DNA from: Vibrio ostreae
GTDB lineage: Bacteria; Pseudomonadota; Gammaproteobacteria; Enterobacterales; Vibrionaceae
Direction of reading: 5' to 3'
Assembly: GCF_019226825.1 (NCBI RefSeq)
Contig: NZ_CP076643.1
Coordinates: 1,922,001 to 1,986,000 of the forward strand
DNA: 64,000 nt
Positions within the stretch are counted from its first letter, which is position 1; the number at the start of each line of letters is the position of its first letter. This document shows, in pieces, positions 37,683 to 48,811 of this stretch. The notes under the pieces were generated by a model, which ran no database searches, was not told where the DNA came from, and was given only the letters and a program-made list of their open reading frames with translations. The position numbers were made by a program, and so were the translations under genes.

Positions 37683-38897
37683 TTAGTGGTGAGCCCATTC
37701 AACGGTACTCAGGTCCACACCCTCTTTATACATATCCCATAGAGGAGACATGTCGCGTAGTTTGTTGACTGCTACACGAATCAGTTCGACTGCGTAGTCT
37801 ACTTCTTCTTCCGTCGTAAAACGACCGAATGAGAAACGAATTGAGCTGTGAGCCAGTTCGTCGTTCAGACCCAGCGCACGCAGTACGTACGATGGTTCCA
37901 GACTGGCTGATGTACACGCACTGCCTGAAGAGACGGCGATGTCTTTCAGCGCCATCAGCAGTGATTCACCTTCAACAAACGCAAAGCTGATGTTGAGGTT
38001 GTGCGGAACACGCTGTTCCAGGTCACCGTTGATGGTCACGGCTTCCATATCTTTCAGGCCATCCAGCATGCGGTTACGCAGTGCCAGAGCGTGATCGTAA
38101 TCTTTCTGCATGTCTAGCTTAGCGATGTGGAACGCTTCGCCCATACCTACGATCTGGTGAGTAGCCAGAGTACCTGAACGGAAACCACGCTCGTGACCGC
38201 CGCCGTGCATTTGCGCTTCGAGACGGATACGCGGCTTACGACGCACGTACAGAGCACCGATACCTTTCGGGCCGTAGATTTTGTGTGCAGACAGAGAAAT
38301 CAGGTCCGCTTTCACTTCCTGAACATCGATAGGCAGTTTGCCTGCTGACTGGGCTGCGTCAACGTGGAACACGATTTTACGTGCACGGCACAGTTCACCA
38401 ATCGCGGCGATATCCTGGATAACACCGATTTCGTTGTTCACGTGCATGATAGAAACCAGAACGGTGTCATCACGCATCGCAGCTTCCAGCTTAGCCAGGT
38501 CGATCAGACCATTTGACTCAGGCTCAAAGTAAGTCACTTCAAAGCCTTCACGCTCAAGCTGACGAGTGGTATCGAGTACCGCTTTGTGCTCAGTTTTGCA
38601 GGTGATGATGTGCTTGCCTTTCTTGCTATAGAAGTGGGCAGCACCTTTAATCGCCAGGTTGTCAGATTCAGTCGCACCAGACGTGAATACGATTTCACGC
38701 GGGTCTGCATTCAGAAGATCGGCAATTTGCTCACGTGCGGCATCTACCACTTCTTCTGCCTGCCAGCCATAACGGTGAGAGCGCGATGCCGGGTTACCGA
38801 AGTTACCGTCCATCGTCATGCACTGAACCATCTTTTCAGCAACACGTGGGTCTACAGGTGTTGTTGCTGAATAGTCTAAATAAATAGGCAGTTTCAT
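37683..38897 (-). CDS. iscS: Cysteine desulfurase IscS
   Basis: A PLP enzyme that takes sulfur from cysteine for iron-sulfur clusters and tRNA thiolation. The PLP lysine is in [11 protein letters not shown] and the mobile-loop catalytic Cys in [15 protein letters not shown]. The first residues [19 protein letters not shown] and the 404-residue length are standard. It lies 26 bases after iscR in the isc operon. Confidence 0.98.
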   Translation of the reverse strand: MKLPIYLDYSATTPVDPRVAEKMVQCMTMDGNFGNPASRSHRYGWQAEEVVDAAREQIADLLNADPREIVFTSGATESDNLAIKGAAHFYSKKGKHIITCKTEHKAVLDTTRQLEREGFEVTYFEPESNGLIDLAKLEAAMRDDTVLVSIMHVNNEIGVIQDIAAIGELCRARKIVFHVDAAQSAGKLPIDVQEVKADLISLSAHKIYGPKGIGALYVRRKPRIRLEAQMHGGGHERGFRSGTLATHQIVGMGEAFHIAKLDMQKDYDHALALRNRMLDGLKDMEAVTINGDLEQRVPHNLNISFAFVEGESLLMALKDIAVSSGSACTSASLEPSYVLRALGLNDELAHSSIRFSFGRFTTEEEVDYAVELIRVAVNKLRDMSPLWDMYKEGVDLSTVEWAHH

Positions 38898-38923
38898 TTT
38901 TTACTCCAATGTAAACATTGCCG

Positions 38924-39445
38924 CTATGAGCGAACGTTAATACCAACGGGTGCCGCACCGATAGTGACGGTATTTGATTTCTTCTGGGACAACCCTTGGT
39001 TAACCGCGAGACCAATATCCTGGCGGTCTGAAATCTCTAAAACTTCGTTATCAATCATCAACTCACCCAGAGTGATGTTGTTGAGGAAGTCGCTGATGCG
39101 TGAGCTTAGGTCACGCCACAATGTGTGGGTCAAACAACGGGTTCCACCCTGGCAATCACCTTTGCCGTTACACTTGGTTGCATCCACGGATTCATCAACC
39201 GCTGCAATCACAGTACCGATTGAAATCGTGCTGGCATTCGCGCCGAGGCGGTAACCGCCACCAGGTCCGCGTACACTGGCCACCAAGCCTGCTTTACGCA
39301 GCTTAGAAAACAGCTGTTCTAAGTAGGAAAGCGAAATACCCTGACGTTCTGAAATGTCCGCCAGTGGCACTGGGTTCTGTTGCGAATGCAGAGCCACATC
39401 TAACATGGCTGTTACTGCATATCTTCCTTTAGATGTAAGTCTCAT
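38924..39445 (-). CDS. iscR: Fe-S cluster assembly transcriptional regulator IscR
   Basis: An Rrf2-family regulator that senses cluster supply through its own [2Fe-2S] and represses the isc operon when clusters are plentiful. The winged helix is at residues 1-60 ([20 protein letters not shown]). The ligands Cys-x5-Cys-x5-Cys-x2-His appear in [17 protein letters not shown] start at the standard ATG (39445), giving 173 residues; the longer frame would cover the promoter. A type 1 IscR site lies about 40 bases upstream. Confidence 0.97.
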   Translation of the reverse strand: MRLTSKGRYAVTAMLDVALHSQQNPVPLADISERQGISLSYLEQLFSKLRKAGLVASVRGPGGGYRLGANASTISIGTVIAAVDESVDATKCNGKGDCQGGTRCLTHTLWRDLSSRISDFLNNITLGELMIDNEVLEISDRQDIGLAVNQGLSQKKSNTVTIGAAPVGINVRS

Positions 39446-39487
39446 ATCACACCGTATCCACATTGTTTCTGTGGTTAGGAGTGTTCC

Positions 39488-39512
39488 ATACCTGACCAAT
39501 ATGGTCAAGTAT
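39488..39512. promoter_or_regulatory. IscR type 1 binding site
   Basis: A 25-base near-palindrome starting ATACCTGACC and ending GGTCAAGTAT fits the known type 1 pattern recognised by the cluster-bound IscR. It lies 42 bases upstream of iscR. A second TTGACC half-site follows near 39553 and overlaps a plausible minus 35 element, with TAAATA as minus 10. Confidence 0.8.
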
Positions 39513-39574
39513 TTATTTGACTAAATTACTCGGGTATTTACCCCTACCATTGACATGGTCAAGAATGTCAGCCG

Positions 39575-40306
39575 TTACTGATTATCGCGCTGATTTTTCT
39601 CAACTGCCGTTAATATACCACGCAATATATTCAGTTCCTGCTCCTCAGGTCGCGCACGGCTAAACAAGCGACGCAACTTGTTCATCACCTGACCCGGTTT
39701 GTCCGCAGAGATGAACTGGGTCTCCAGCAACACCTTTTCAAGGTGGCTGTAGAACATTTCCAGCTGGTGATGACGTGGGTATTCCACTTCCGATGCCGGT
39801 GCAAACTGCGCCTGCTGCTGGTTAAGATACGCAACGCGGATCTCGTAGCACAGCGTCTGTACTGCCATGGCCAGGTTGAGCGAGCTGTACTCCGGGTTGG
39901 CCGGAATCGCGACGTGATAATGGCACTTTTGCAGCTCTTCGTTGGTCAGGCCAGTCCGTTCACGACCAAATACGATCGCAACTTTGTGATGCAGGCCTTC
40001 CTGGGCGAATTTTTCGCCACACTCACGCGGGTCGAGCATCGGCCATTCCAGCGTACGCGAGCGCGCACTGGTGCCCACCACCAGGCCGCAGTCATCCACC
40101 GCCTGCTCCAGCGTAGTCACAATCTGCGCGTTGAGAGCAATATCACTGGCACCGGCGGCCAGTGCGATGGCCTGAGCATCGACTTCACATTGCGGATCCA
40201 CCAGTACCATTTGCTTTAGCCCCATGACTTTCATAGCACGAGCTGCGGAACCGATATTGCCAGAATGCGACGTTCCGACTAAAACCACCTTAACATTGTC
40301 TAACAT
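39575..40306 (-). CDS. trmJ: tRNA (cytidine/uridine-2'-O-)-methyltransferase TrmJ
   Basis: Methylates the 2'-oxygen at position 32 of several tRNAs. It is a SPOUT enzyme: the N-terminal knotted domain (about residues 1-160) starts [20 protein letters not shown] and contains [13 protein letters not shown] and [16 protein letters not shown]. The C-terminal tail (to residue 243) is the TrmJ extension. It lies upstream of iscR on the same strand, with 129 bases between, and diverges from suhB, as in V. cholerae and E. coli. Confidence 0.96.
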   Translation of the reverse strand: MLDNVKVVLVGTSHSGNIGSAARAMKVMGLKQMVLVDPQCEVDAQAIALAAGASDIALNAQIVTTLEQAVDDCGLVVGTSARSRTLEWPMLDPRECGEKFAQEGLHHKVAIVFGRERTGLTNEELQKCHYHVAIPANPEYSSLNLAMAVQTLCYEIRVAYLNQQQAQFAPASEVEYPRHHQLEMFYSHLEKVLLETQFISADKPGQVMNKLRRLFSRARPEEQELNILRGILTAVEKNQRDNQ

Positions 40307-40486
40307 TGCGTTATTACACCCCTAAAATTAGCGCGCCCGAATCTTAACATAAACCTGAGTAAAATGGTCAGACCCTTTCCCGCCCCCGACCGTTAAGCGC
40401 ACAAAAAATAACCACTTCCCTTTTGGTAGAGTTTTGGTATACTGCCGCCCGCTTTTTCGTTCTTTAACATCCGTTGGGAAAACCGT

Positions 40487-41290
40487 ATGCATCCTATGCT
40501 AAACATTGCTATTCGCGCAGCGCGAAAAGCAGGCAACCATATTGCCAAATCTCTAGAAAATGCTGAGAAAATCGAATCAACTCAGAAAGGCACGAACGAC
40601 TTTGTTACTAACGTAGACAAAGAAGCAGAAGCAATCATCATTGCGACTATTCAAAGCTCTTACCCGGAGCACTGCATCGTTGCCGAAGAAGGCGGTCTTA
40701 TCGAAGGTAAAGATAAAGACGTACAATGGATCATCGACCCACTGGATGGCACCACTAACTTCATGAAAGGTTTACCTCACTTCGCGGTATCTATCGCCGT
40801 GCGTTTTAAAGGTAAAACTGAAGTTGCTTGTGTTTATGACCCAATGCAGAACGAACTGTTTACCGCACAACGCGGTTCAGGCGCACAACTGAACAACGCG
40901 CGTATCCGCGTCCAACCAGTGAAAGATCTGCAAGGTACTATCCTGGCAACTGGCTTCCCGTTCAAACAGAAACAGCACTCAGAATCGTACCTGAAAATCC
41001 TGTCAGCTCTGTTCGTTGAGTGTGCAGACTTCCGTCGTACCGGCTCTGCAGCACTGGATCTGTGTTACCTGGCGGCTAACCGTGTTGACGGTTACTTCGA
41101 GCTGGGCCTGAAACCTTGGGACATGGCAGCCGGTGAACTGATCGCCCGTGAAGCTGGCGCAATCCTGACTGACTTTGCCGGCGGTACTGATTACATGAAA
41201 TCAGGCAACATCGTTGGTTCAAGCCCACGTGGTGTAAAAGCGATTCTTAAGCACATCCGTGAAAACGGCAACAGCGCTATCCTGAAATAA
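40487..41290 (+). CDS. suhB: Inositol-1-monophosphatase / NusA-interacting SuhB
   Basis: A magnesium-dependent inositol monophosphatase that in E. coli also acts in rRNA antitermination. Metal-binding motifs VAEEGG, DPLDGTTNFMKG and KPWDMAAGELIAREAG are intact. At 267 residues it has the normal length. The codons favour a highly expressed gene. A strong terminator follows. Divergent from trmJ. Confidence 0.97.
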   Translation: MHPMLNIAIRAARKAGNHIAKSLENAEKIESTQKGTNDFVTNVDKEAEAIIIATIQSSYPEHCIVAEEGGLIEGKDKDVQWIIDPLDGTTNFMKGLPHFAVSIAVRFKGKTEVACVYDPMQNELFTAQRGSGAQLNNARIRVQPVKDLQGTILATGFPFKQKQHSESYLKILSALFVECADFRRTGSAALDLCYLAANRVDGYFELGLKPWDMAAGELIAREAGAILTDFAGGTDYMKSGNIVGSSPRGVKAILKHIRENGNSAILK

Positions 41291-41380
41291 GGCGCTGGTC
41301 AGCCCGCGCTGACGGCTGTGAAAACTGGACTACTGTAAAAACTGAATACCGCACGCGGTGGTTCAGGCAAGACAAATAAC

Positions 41381-41407
41381 AAAGCCCCGGCACTGCCGGG
41401 GCTTTTT
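41381..41407 (+). terminator. suhB terminator
   Basis: The stem AAAGCCCCGGC/GCCGGGGCTTT is followed by TTCGTTT, 90 bases after the suhB stop and before the convergent hydrolase-like gene. Confidence 0.88.
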
Positions 41408-41463
41408 CGTTTCAGGCTAATGCTATCAAATGAATATAACCATTAAGCCTCGCACAATCACTC

Positions 41464-42021
41464 TCAGCGGTTGAGAACGTTGAGCAGATCCTGCGTTGTG
41501 CCCACTTCACCCAACATGGGGAACACCGCGGCAATGCTGTGTGCGTGGTTATCGAGATTAAGGTCGGTCATGGCATCGCTGCACAGAGTGACGTTATAAC
41601 CGAGCTCAAACGCCTGACGCGCGGTCGATTCAACCCCGATGCTGGTGGCAATACCGATCACCACCACCTGAGTCACCCCCAGAGCCTGCAGCTGCTGATG
41701 CAGTTCAGTATTGATCAGCGCGCCCCAATTCTGCTTGGTGATCAGAATCTCATCACTATGCCGTGGCAGTTCATCCACCAGCGTGCTCCAGTTATCCGGC
41801 AGCGAACCATGTGACCCCAGGCCGCGGTCCACGCGTCCCGGCGCTGCACCGGCTACATTGACCAATACCACAGGTTGCTGATGCTGATGAAAAGCACTGA
41901 TCAGCTGCGCTGCGTTCTCCAGGACACCCGGAACGGTCTGCTGCGGTGGCAGCGCAACAATGCCGTGTTGTAAATCAATCACGATCAGCGCAGTCTTGTT
42001 ATCAATTTGAGTGATAGCCAT
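41464..42021 (-). CDS. Isochorismatase-family protein lacking the usual Cys
   Basis: A 185-residue cysteine-hydrolase-fold protein. The first triad residue Asp16 (LIVIDLQHG) and the Lys96 (LITKQNWG) are in place, but the nucleophile position reads TSIGVESTAR, with Gly129 where most members have Cys. True isochorismatases such as PhzD are known to lack this Cys, so the protein may act on a vinyl-ether substrate rather than as an amidase, or it may be catalytically altered. It stands alone between suhB and secF with its own promoter. No siderophore or phenazine genes are adjacent, so the function is unknown. Confidence 0.88.
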   Translation of the reverse strand: MAITQIDNKTALIVIDLQHGIVALPPQQTVPGVLENAAQLISAFHQHQQPVVLVNVAGAAPGRVDRGLGSHGSLPDNWSTLVDELPRHSDEILITKQNWGALINTELHQQLQALGVTQVVVIGIATSIGVESTARQAFELGYNVTLCSDAMTDLNLDNHAHSIAAVFPMLGEVGTTQDLLNVLNR

Positions 42022-42095
42022 GATCTCTCCTATTCTGGTTATCTATCCGCCGGGCGATTTTTCGCCCCGGCGCGGCCAATTTGCAGGCCTGAAAA

Positions 42096-42127
42096 GAAAA
42101 AAGCCACTGACTTGTCAGTGGCTTTCG
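42096..42127 (-). terminator. secDF terminator
   Basis: The minus-strand stem AAAGCCACTGAC/GTCAGTGGCTTT followed by TTTCTTTT lies within 10 bases of the secF stop. Confidence 0.88.
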
Positions 42128-42132
42128 TAATG

Positions 42133-43080
42133 TTATGGCAGCTCGTCCAGGTCAGCGCCCTCTTTTTCCACTTGGGGTGGCATGAGGTGCTCACGGGTTA
42201 TACCCAGTTTCAGCGCCAGGGCTGAAGCCACATAAATCGACGAGTAAGTACCGACTGTGATACCCAGCAGCAGTGCAGTCGCAAAACCGTGGATATTGGC
42301 ACCGCCCTGTACGAACAGCGCAATCACCACAAACAGCGTAGTACCTGAAGTAATCAGAGTACGGCTCAAAGTCTGGGTAATCGAGATATCCATGACTTCA
42401 GGTGGCTCGCCTTTACGCAGTTTACGGAAGTTCTCACGAATACGGTCAAACACCACTATGGTATCGTTGAGTGAGTAACCGACCACGGTCAGCAGCGCCG
42501 CAACGATAGTCAGGTCCACTTCAATCTGCATCACAGAGAACACGCCCAGGGTAATGATAACGTCGTGTGCCAGTGCCAGTACTGCACCTGCCGCCAGACG
42601 CCATTCAAAACGCATCGATACGTAAATCAGGATACAGATCAGCGAGACCAGAATCGCCAGGCCGCCCGCTTCGGTCAGTTCATCCCCCACGTTCGGGCCG
42701 ACAAACTCGATACGACGCATTTCAACGTTTTCACCCGTGCCCTGCTTGATGGCATCGATGATCTGGTTACCCAGAGTTTCACCGGCAACGTTGTCACGCG
42801 GACGCAGACGAACCATCACCTCACGCGCTGAACCGAAGTTCTGCACCGTGGCATCACCAAAGCCTTTCGCTTCAAGTGAAGTACGGATCTGCTCCAGGTT
42901 AGCCGGCTGCTCAAAGCCCACTTCAATCAGCGTTCCGCCGGTGAAGTCGAGGCCCCAGTTAAGCCACTTGGTCGACAGAGTGAAGATCGATGCACCGATC
43001 ATCAGCAGTGAAAACACAAACGTCACTTTCGACCAGCGCATAAAGCCGATCGTATGGTCTGCTTTCATTAATTGAAACAT
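42133..43080 (-). CDS. secF: Protein translocase subunit SecF
   Basis: The smaller partner of SecD in the proton-driven SecDF complex that assists Sec export on the periplasmic side. An N-terminal helix (FVFSLLMIGASIFTL) precedes a small periplasmic domain (about residues 40-130), and five further helices carry LTVVGYSLNDTIVVFDRIREN, the RND motif of the family. At 315 residues it is full length. It lies 14 bases after secD. Confidence 0.97.
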   Translation of the reverse strand: MFQLMKADHTIGFMRWSKVTFVFSLLMIGASIFTLSTKWLNWGLDFTGGTLIEVGFEQPANLEQIRTSLEAKGFGDATVQNFGSAREVMVRLRPRDNVAGETLGNQIIDAIKQGTGENVEMRRIEFVGPNVGDELTEAGGLAILVSLICILIYVSMRFEWRLAAGAVLALAHDVIITLGVFSVMQIEVDLTIVAALLTVVGYSLNDTIVVFDRIRENFRKLRKGEPPEVMDISITQTLSRTLITSGTTLFVVIALFVQGGANIHGFATALLLGITVGTYSSIYVASALALKLGITREHLMPPQVEKEGADLDELP

Positions 43081-43094
43081 AATACTTCCCGGCC

Positions 43095-44948
43095 TCAGAT
43101 CGACAGTTTCTTGATGCGTTTACCGCCGTACGCCAGGTTGACGATACAACGCGTGCCGATGATGGCTGTAAACATGGAGGTCAGAATACCGATTGACAGT
43201 GTCACCGCGAAACCTTTGATCGCACCGGTACCCACAGCAAACAGAATGATGGCTGTGATCAACGTGGTGATGTTGGCATCCGCAATGGTACTGAACGCGT
43301 TAGCGTAACCTTGGTGAATCGCCTGCTGCGGATTACGTCCGTCGCGCAACTCTTCACGAATACGTTCAAAGATCAGTACGTTGGCGTCCACGGCCATACC
43401 GACGGTCAGAACGATACCGGCAATACCCGGCAGCGTCATGGTTGCACCCGGAATCATCGACATAATACCGATGATCAGCACCAGGTTAGCCGCCAGCGCC
43501 ATGTTGGCAATCAGACCAAACTTACGGTAGTAAAGCAGCGTAAACAGCATGACCGCGACCATACCCCAGATACAGGCCTGAATACCCATATCGATGTTCT
43601 GCTGACCCATTGACGGACCAATAGTCCGTTCTTCAACGATAGAGATAGGCGCGATCAGCGCACCGGCACGCAGCAGCAGCGCCAGGTTATGCGCTTCAGA
43701 GACCGAGTCGATACCTGTGATGCGGAAGTTACGGCCCAGGGCAGACTGAATGGTTGCCTGGTTGATGACTTCTTCATGCTTAGTCAGGATAACTTTGCCT
43801 TCCGGCGTCTTCTTACCGCTGTCTTTGTACTCGGCAAACACGGTCGCCATCAGCTTACCGATGTTCTTCTTAGAGAACGCCGCCATCTTGCTGCCGCCTT
43901 CACTATCGAGTGAAATGTTCACCTGAGGACGGCCGTATTCATCTGCGCTGGAGCTTGCATCCGTGATGCTTGAACCACCCAGAATGACACGTTTTTTCAG
44001 CACAACCGGACGACCTGAACGATCGGTTTTCACCTCACTGCCCGGTGGTACACGCCCTGCAGCCGCCGCTGACAGATCAACACTATCGTCGACTTCGCGG
44101 AATTCCAGCGTCGCCGTAGCACCGAGGATTTCTTTGGCACGTGCCGTGTCCTGAACACCCGGCAGTTCAACCACGATGCGCGTTGCACCCTGACGCTGAA
44201 CCAGTGGCTCAGCCACACCCAGTTCGTTCACCCGGTTACGTAAAATAGTGATGTTCTGTTCTACGGCGTAATTACGGATTTCCTGCAGACGCGTTTCCGT
44301 AAAGGTTGCCGTCAGAGTGTAATCCCCTTCCGCATCAGAAGAGACAAACGTCATATCGCGATGTAAAGGCGTCAGGACACGACGGGCTTCATCGACCTGT
44401 TCAGCACTGCGCAGGATAATTTCCACCGAGTCGGACTGAGGACGAATCGCGCGATAACGAATTTTCTCTTCGCGCAGCTCGCTACGGAACGCTTCTTCCT
44501 GTTGGCCGACCAGCTTTTCCATCGCAGCGTCCATGTCCACTTCCATCAGAAAGTGCACACCACCACGCAGGTCAAGACCCAGCTTCATTGGCGCCGCACC
44601 GATAGACTCCAGCCAACCAGGGGTTGCCGGGGCCAGGTTTAACGCTACGATCTTATCACTGCCCAGCGCTTCGCCAATGACGTCGCGGGCACTAATTTGA
44701 GTATCGGTGTCTTTAAATCGAACCAGAATAGATCCATTTTCGAGAGCAATGGATTGATGAGAGAGATGCGCTGCATCGAGCGCTTGAGTGACAGCATCCA
44801 GCGTTGACATATCTACAGAGGCGCCACGCGCCCCTGTAACTTGAATAGCCGGATCTTCACCGTAGATATTTGGAAGTGCGTATAATGCGGAGATGGCAAT
44901 AGCAAAGACTACCATCAGGTACTTCCACAATGGATAACGGTTTAACAC
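43095..44948 (-). CDS. secD: Protein translocase subunit SecD
   Basis: The larger SecDF subunit. The N-terminal helix (residues 7-26) leads into a large periplasmic domain (to about 440). Six membrane segments follow with [17 protein letters not shown], the conserved proton-path motif (Asp and Arg). The 617-residue length is normal. yajC lies 21 bases upstream and secF follows, making the yajC-secD-secF unit after tgt and queA. Confidence 0.97.
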   Translation of the reverse strand: MLNRYPLWKYLMVVFAIAISALYALPNIYGEDPAIQVTGARGASVDMSTLDAVTQALDAAHLSHQSIALENGSILVRFKDTDTQISARDVIGEALGSDKIVALNLAPATPGWLESIGAAPMKLGLDLRGGVHFLMEVDMDAAMEKLVGQQEEAFRSELREEKIRYRAIRPQSDSVEIILRSAEQVDEARRVLTPLHRDMTFVSSDAEGDYTLTATFTETRLQEIRNYAVEQNITILRNRVNELGVAEPLVQRQGATRIVVELPGVQDTARAKEILGATATLEFREVDDSVDLSAAAAGRVPPGSEVKTDRSGRPVVLKKRVILGGSSITDASSSADEYGRPQVNISLDSEGGSKMAAFSKKNIGKLMATVFAEYKDSGKKTPEGKVILTKHEEVINQATIQSALGRNFRITGIDSVSEAHNLALLLRAGALIAPISIVEERTIGPSMGQQNIDMGIQACIWGMVAVMLFTLLYYRKFGLIANMALAANLVLIIGIMSMIPGATMTLPGIAGIVLTVGMAVDANVLIFERIREELRDGRNPQQAIHQGYANAFSTIADANITTLITAIILFAVGTGAIKGFAVTLSIGILTSMFTAIIGTRCIVNLAYGGKRIKKLSI

Positions 44949-44969
44949 AGCGAGGATCCTCTAGCTGTT

Positions 44970-45302
44970 TTATAGAGATTTCAGCGTACCTTTAGGCAGC
45001 ACTGCAGTAACGAAGTCTTTTTTGATCACAACTTCATTGTTTGCGTTCAGTTCAATCGATACGTAATCGTTGTCTTCCGCGATCTTAGTGATTTTACCCA
45101 CCAGGCCACCGCTGGTCAGAACTTCATCACCTTTTGACATGGATGCCATCAGGTTCTTATGCTCTTTTACGCGCTTTGATTGTGGGCGGTAGATCATGAA
45201 GTAGAAGATCACCGCGAACATGCCAAGCATGATCAGCATTTCAAAACCACCACCTTGTGGGGAACCTTCACCTGCTGCATGTGCTACAGAAATTAAACTC
45301 AT
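44970..45302 (-). CDS. yajC: Sec translocon accessory protein YajC
   Basis: A 110-residue single-helix membrane protein of the SecDF-YajC complex. The helix (FEMLIMLGMFAVIFYFMIYR) is followed by the typical PQSKRVKEHKNLM and a beta-rich cytoplasmic part (EVLTSGGLVGKI). It lies between tgt (105 bases upstream) and secD. Confidence 0.96.
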   Translation of the reverse strand: MSLISVAHAAGEGSPQGGGFEMLIMLGMFAVIFYFMIYRPQSKRVKEHKNLMASMSKGDEVLTSGGLVGKITKIAEDNDYVSIELNANNEVVIKKDFVTAVLPKGTLKSL

Positions 45303-45407
45303 TGAGAAACGTCCTCTAAGTTATTGTTGTCTAATTGTGGATTTTATTGGGCTGCGCCAGATTAAATTCAAGCTATTCAGCGTATAAATCTAACCTGGCG
45401 CACGAAA

Positions 45408-46583
<1,176 letters not shown>

Positions 46584-46657
46584 TTACATCGCCCGGATAA
46601 GAGTCCTGACGACGATAGATTAAATAAGGTTTATTGCGTTTTTGCGCTGTGGCTGAT

Positions 46658-47710
46658 TTATGCCGTACGCTTACCAATAAACATCGCATCACCATAACTA
46701 AAGAAGCGATACTGCTGCTGCACGGCATGCTGGTAGGCTGCCATGGTGTGCTCGTAACCGGCAAACGCACTCACCAACATGATGAGGGTCGATTCCGGCA
46801 GATGGAAATTGGTGATCAGACAATCCACCAGTTGGTATTCATAACCGGGGTAGATAAAGATCTCGGTATCGCCAAAGAACGGCACCAGCTCAGTACCGTT
46901 TTTCAGTGCATCCTGCGCCGCACTCTCCAGTGAACGTACTGACGTGGTACCGACAGCAATGATGCGCCCGCCACGTGCTTTGGTCGCAGCAATGGCATCC
47001 ACCACTTCCTGCGGTACTTCCACATATTCGGCGTGCATGTGGTGATCGTTGATATTCTCAACCCGCACCGGCTGGAAGGTACCTGCACCGACGTGCAGCG
47101 TAACGTAAGCCAGTTCAACACCTTTAGCCGCAATTTGTTCAAGCAGCGCCTGGTCAAAGTGCAGACCAGCCGTCGGCGCGGCGACCGCACCCGGCTTCTG
47201 GTTGTACACCGTCTGGTAGCGCTCTTTGTCGGCATCCTCATCCGGACGGTCGATATAAGGCGGCAGCGGCATATGACCAATCTGGTTAAGAATGTCCAGC
47301 ACCACAGTGTCGGCAGTGAAACGAATCTCAAACAGCGCATCGTGACGCGCTTCCATCACCGCATGAAACTCGTCGTTTTCGCCCAGATACAGTTCAGTGC
47401 CTGGTTTGGGCGGTTTCGAGCAACGTACGTGGGCCAGAATCGAGTGCTCATCGAGCATACGCTCCACCAGCACTTCCAGCTTACCGCCGGAGGCTTTGCG
47501 GCCAAACATACGCGCCGGAATCACCCGGGTGTTGTTGAAAACTAATAAATCGCCCGGTTGCACACAGTTGAGCACGTCTTTAAAAGTGCCATCAACCAGC
47601 TCACCGGAGTTACCATCTAGCTGCAGCAGACGGCTGGCGGTACGTTCCGCCATCGGATAGCGAGCAATCAGCTCGTCCGGTAGTTCAAAATCAAAATCTG
47701 AAACTTGCAT
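46658..47710 (-). CDS. queA: S-adenosylmethionine:tRNA ribosyltransferase-isomerase
   Basis: Moves the ribosyl part of S-adenosylmethionine onto preQ1 in tRNA to give epoxyqueuosine. Family segments [28 protein letters not shown] and [18 protein letters not shown] are visible. The longest frame starts 51 codons earlier, but the ATG at 47710 is the standard one and gives 350 residues. It heads the queA-tgt-yajC-secDF run. Confidence 0.97.
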   Translation of the reverse strand: MQVSDFDFELPDELIARYPMAERTASRLLQLDGNSGELVDGTFKDVLNCVQPGDLLVFNNTRVIPARMFGRKASGGKLEVLVERMLDEHSILAHVRCSKPPKPGTELYLGENDEFHAVMEARHDALFEIRFTADTVVLDILNQIGHMPLPPYIDRPDEDADKERYQTVYNQKPGAVAAPTAGLHFDQALLEQIAAKGVELAYVTLHVGAGTFQPVRVENINDHHMHAEYVEVPQEVVDAIAATKARGGRIIAVGTTSVRSLESAAQDALKNGTELVPFFGDTEIFIYPGYEYQLVDCLITNFHLPESTLIMLVSAFAGYEHTMAAYQHAVQQQYRFFSYGDAMFIGKRTA

Positions 47711-47999
47711 GACTTTCTGTTGATTCTCTCGGCTTTCGCCATTATCGGATGGGTGCGACGGTTTAATTCGCGGCGCGGCAGTATACCTCAAGATGAGAGA
47801 TTCATCGACATTTGCGTGTGCGGGTTTGCAGTTTTTGCCTGCGCTGATTGTGCCGGATAGCAACCTGATTTGAAAAGCGCCCGATTGTAATCAAACATGA
47901 CACTTGCCTTTCTCGTCCGCTGCAACAGATAACAAAAACCGACTGAACTCTCAGATATTTACCGGCAAAAAAACTATAGTTAGGGAAAAGAGATAATCC

Positions 48000-48116
48000 A
48001 TGAACACGTTATCTGCCCGGTGCGGCAAGCAGGCGAGCCAGTTGCTGTGGCAGACTTTGCCAGGTGGCGGAGCGCTCAGCGCCTGCGACCGCAACAAGAA
48101 CAGGAGTCGGTTATGA
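48000..48116 (+). CDS. Possible leader ORF overlapping the CBS-domain gene
   Basis: A 38-codon frame from an ATG at 48000 (preceded by AAAAGAGAT) ends TTATGA, where the TGA overlaps the ATG of the CBS-domain gene. The predicted peptide begins MNTLSARCGKQASQLLWQ. The four-base overlap suggests translational coupling. The peptide resembles nothing I know, and chance cannot be excluded. Confidence 0.35.
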   Translation: MNTLSARCGKQASQLLWQTLPGGGALSACDRNKNRSRL

Positions 48117-48583
48117 TCAAGGTTGAAGATATGATGACGCGCAACCCGCATACTCTGGAGCGCACCCACACTCTCGCCGATGCCAAAAACATGATGGAAG
48201 CGCTCGATATTCGCCATATTCCGGTGGTGGACATCAACCGCCAGTTGCTGGGCATTGTCACTCAGCGCGATATTCTCGCCGCTCAGGAGTCCAGCCTGCA
48301 TAAAAGTCCGCTTGAGCAGGAAGAGATTCAGCAAACTCCGCTCTATCAGGTGATGCATACCAGCGTGATGAACGTGGCACCGCAGGCCGGGCTGAAAGAG
48401 AGCGCCATCTATATGCAAAAGCACAAAGTCGGCTGTCTGCCGGTAGTCGCGAAAGGCGAACTGGTCGGCATCATTACGGACAGCGACTTTGTCACCATTG
48501 CGATTAATTTACTGGAACTGAGCGAAGAGGTCGAGCCAGAAGAGCTGGAGCCGGAAACGGACTTCGACGACAGCGAGCTGTAA
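48113..48583 (+). CDS. CBS domain-containing protein
   Basis: A 156-residue protein that is almost entirely two CBS domains (VEDMMTRNPHTL to DILAAQ, and YQVMHTSVMNVAP to DSDFVTIAINLL), the usual sensor of adenosyl nucleotides. The acidic tail (EVEPEELEPETDFDDSEL) has no domain. AGGAG lies 7 bases before the ATG at 48113. Its target is not apparent; the neighbouring queA and aceA genes face the other way. Confidence 0.9.
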   Translation: MIKVEDMMTRNPHTLERTHTLADAKNMMEALDIRHIPVVDINRQLLGIVTQRDILAAQESSLHKSPLEQEEIQQTPLYQVMHTSVMNVAPQAGLKESAIYMQKHKVGCLPVVAKGELVGIITDSDFVTIAINLLELSEEVEPEELEPETDFDDSEL

Positions 48584-48727
48584 AGCCGACCCCATCCCAT
48601 CGATTGGCTTGCAATAGATTGGATTGGCGATCGATTGTGACTGCGGCGCGAGCAAAGCTTGCAACGAAAAGCATCGTCTCAAAACCATACCGCTTGGCGT
48701 ATAAAGGCTGATGTAAAAAGCTGACGT

Positions 48728-48755
48728 AAAAAAGAGCGGCCGGGGCCGCTCATTA
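48728..48755 (-). terminator. aceBA terminator
   Basis: The minus-strand stem GAGCGGCC/GGCCGCTC with a TTTTTT tail lies about 60 bases after the aceA stop. Confidence 0.85.
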
Positions 48756-48811
48756 GATGGATGGTGACAGTAATGGTGATAAAGCAGTGCCCGTCCGGCA
48801 CTGCTCTCCGG

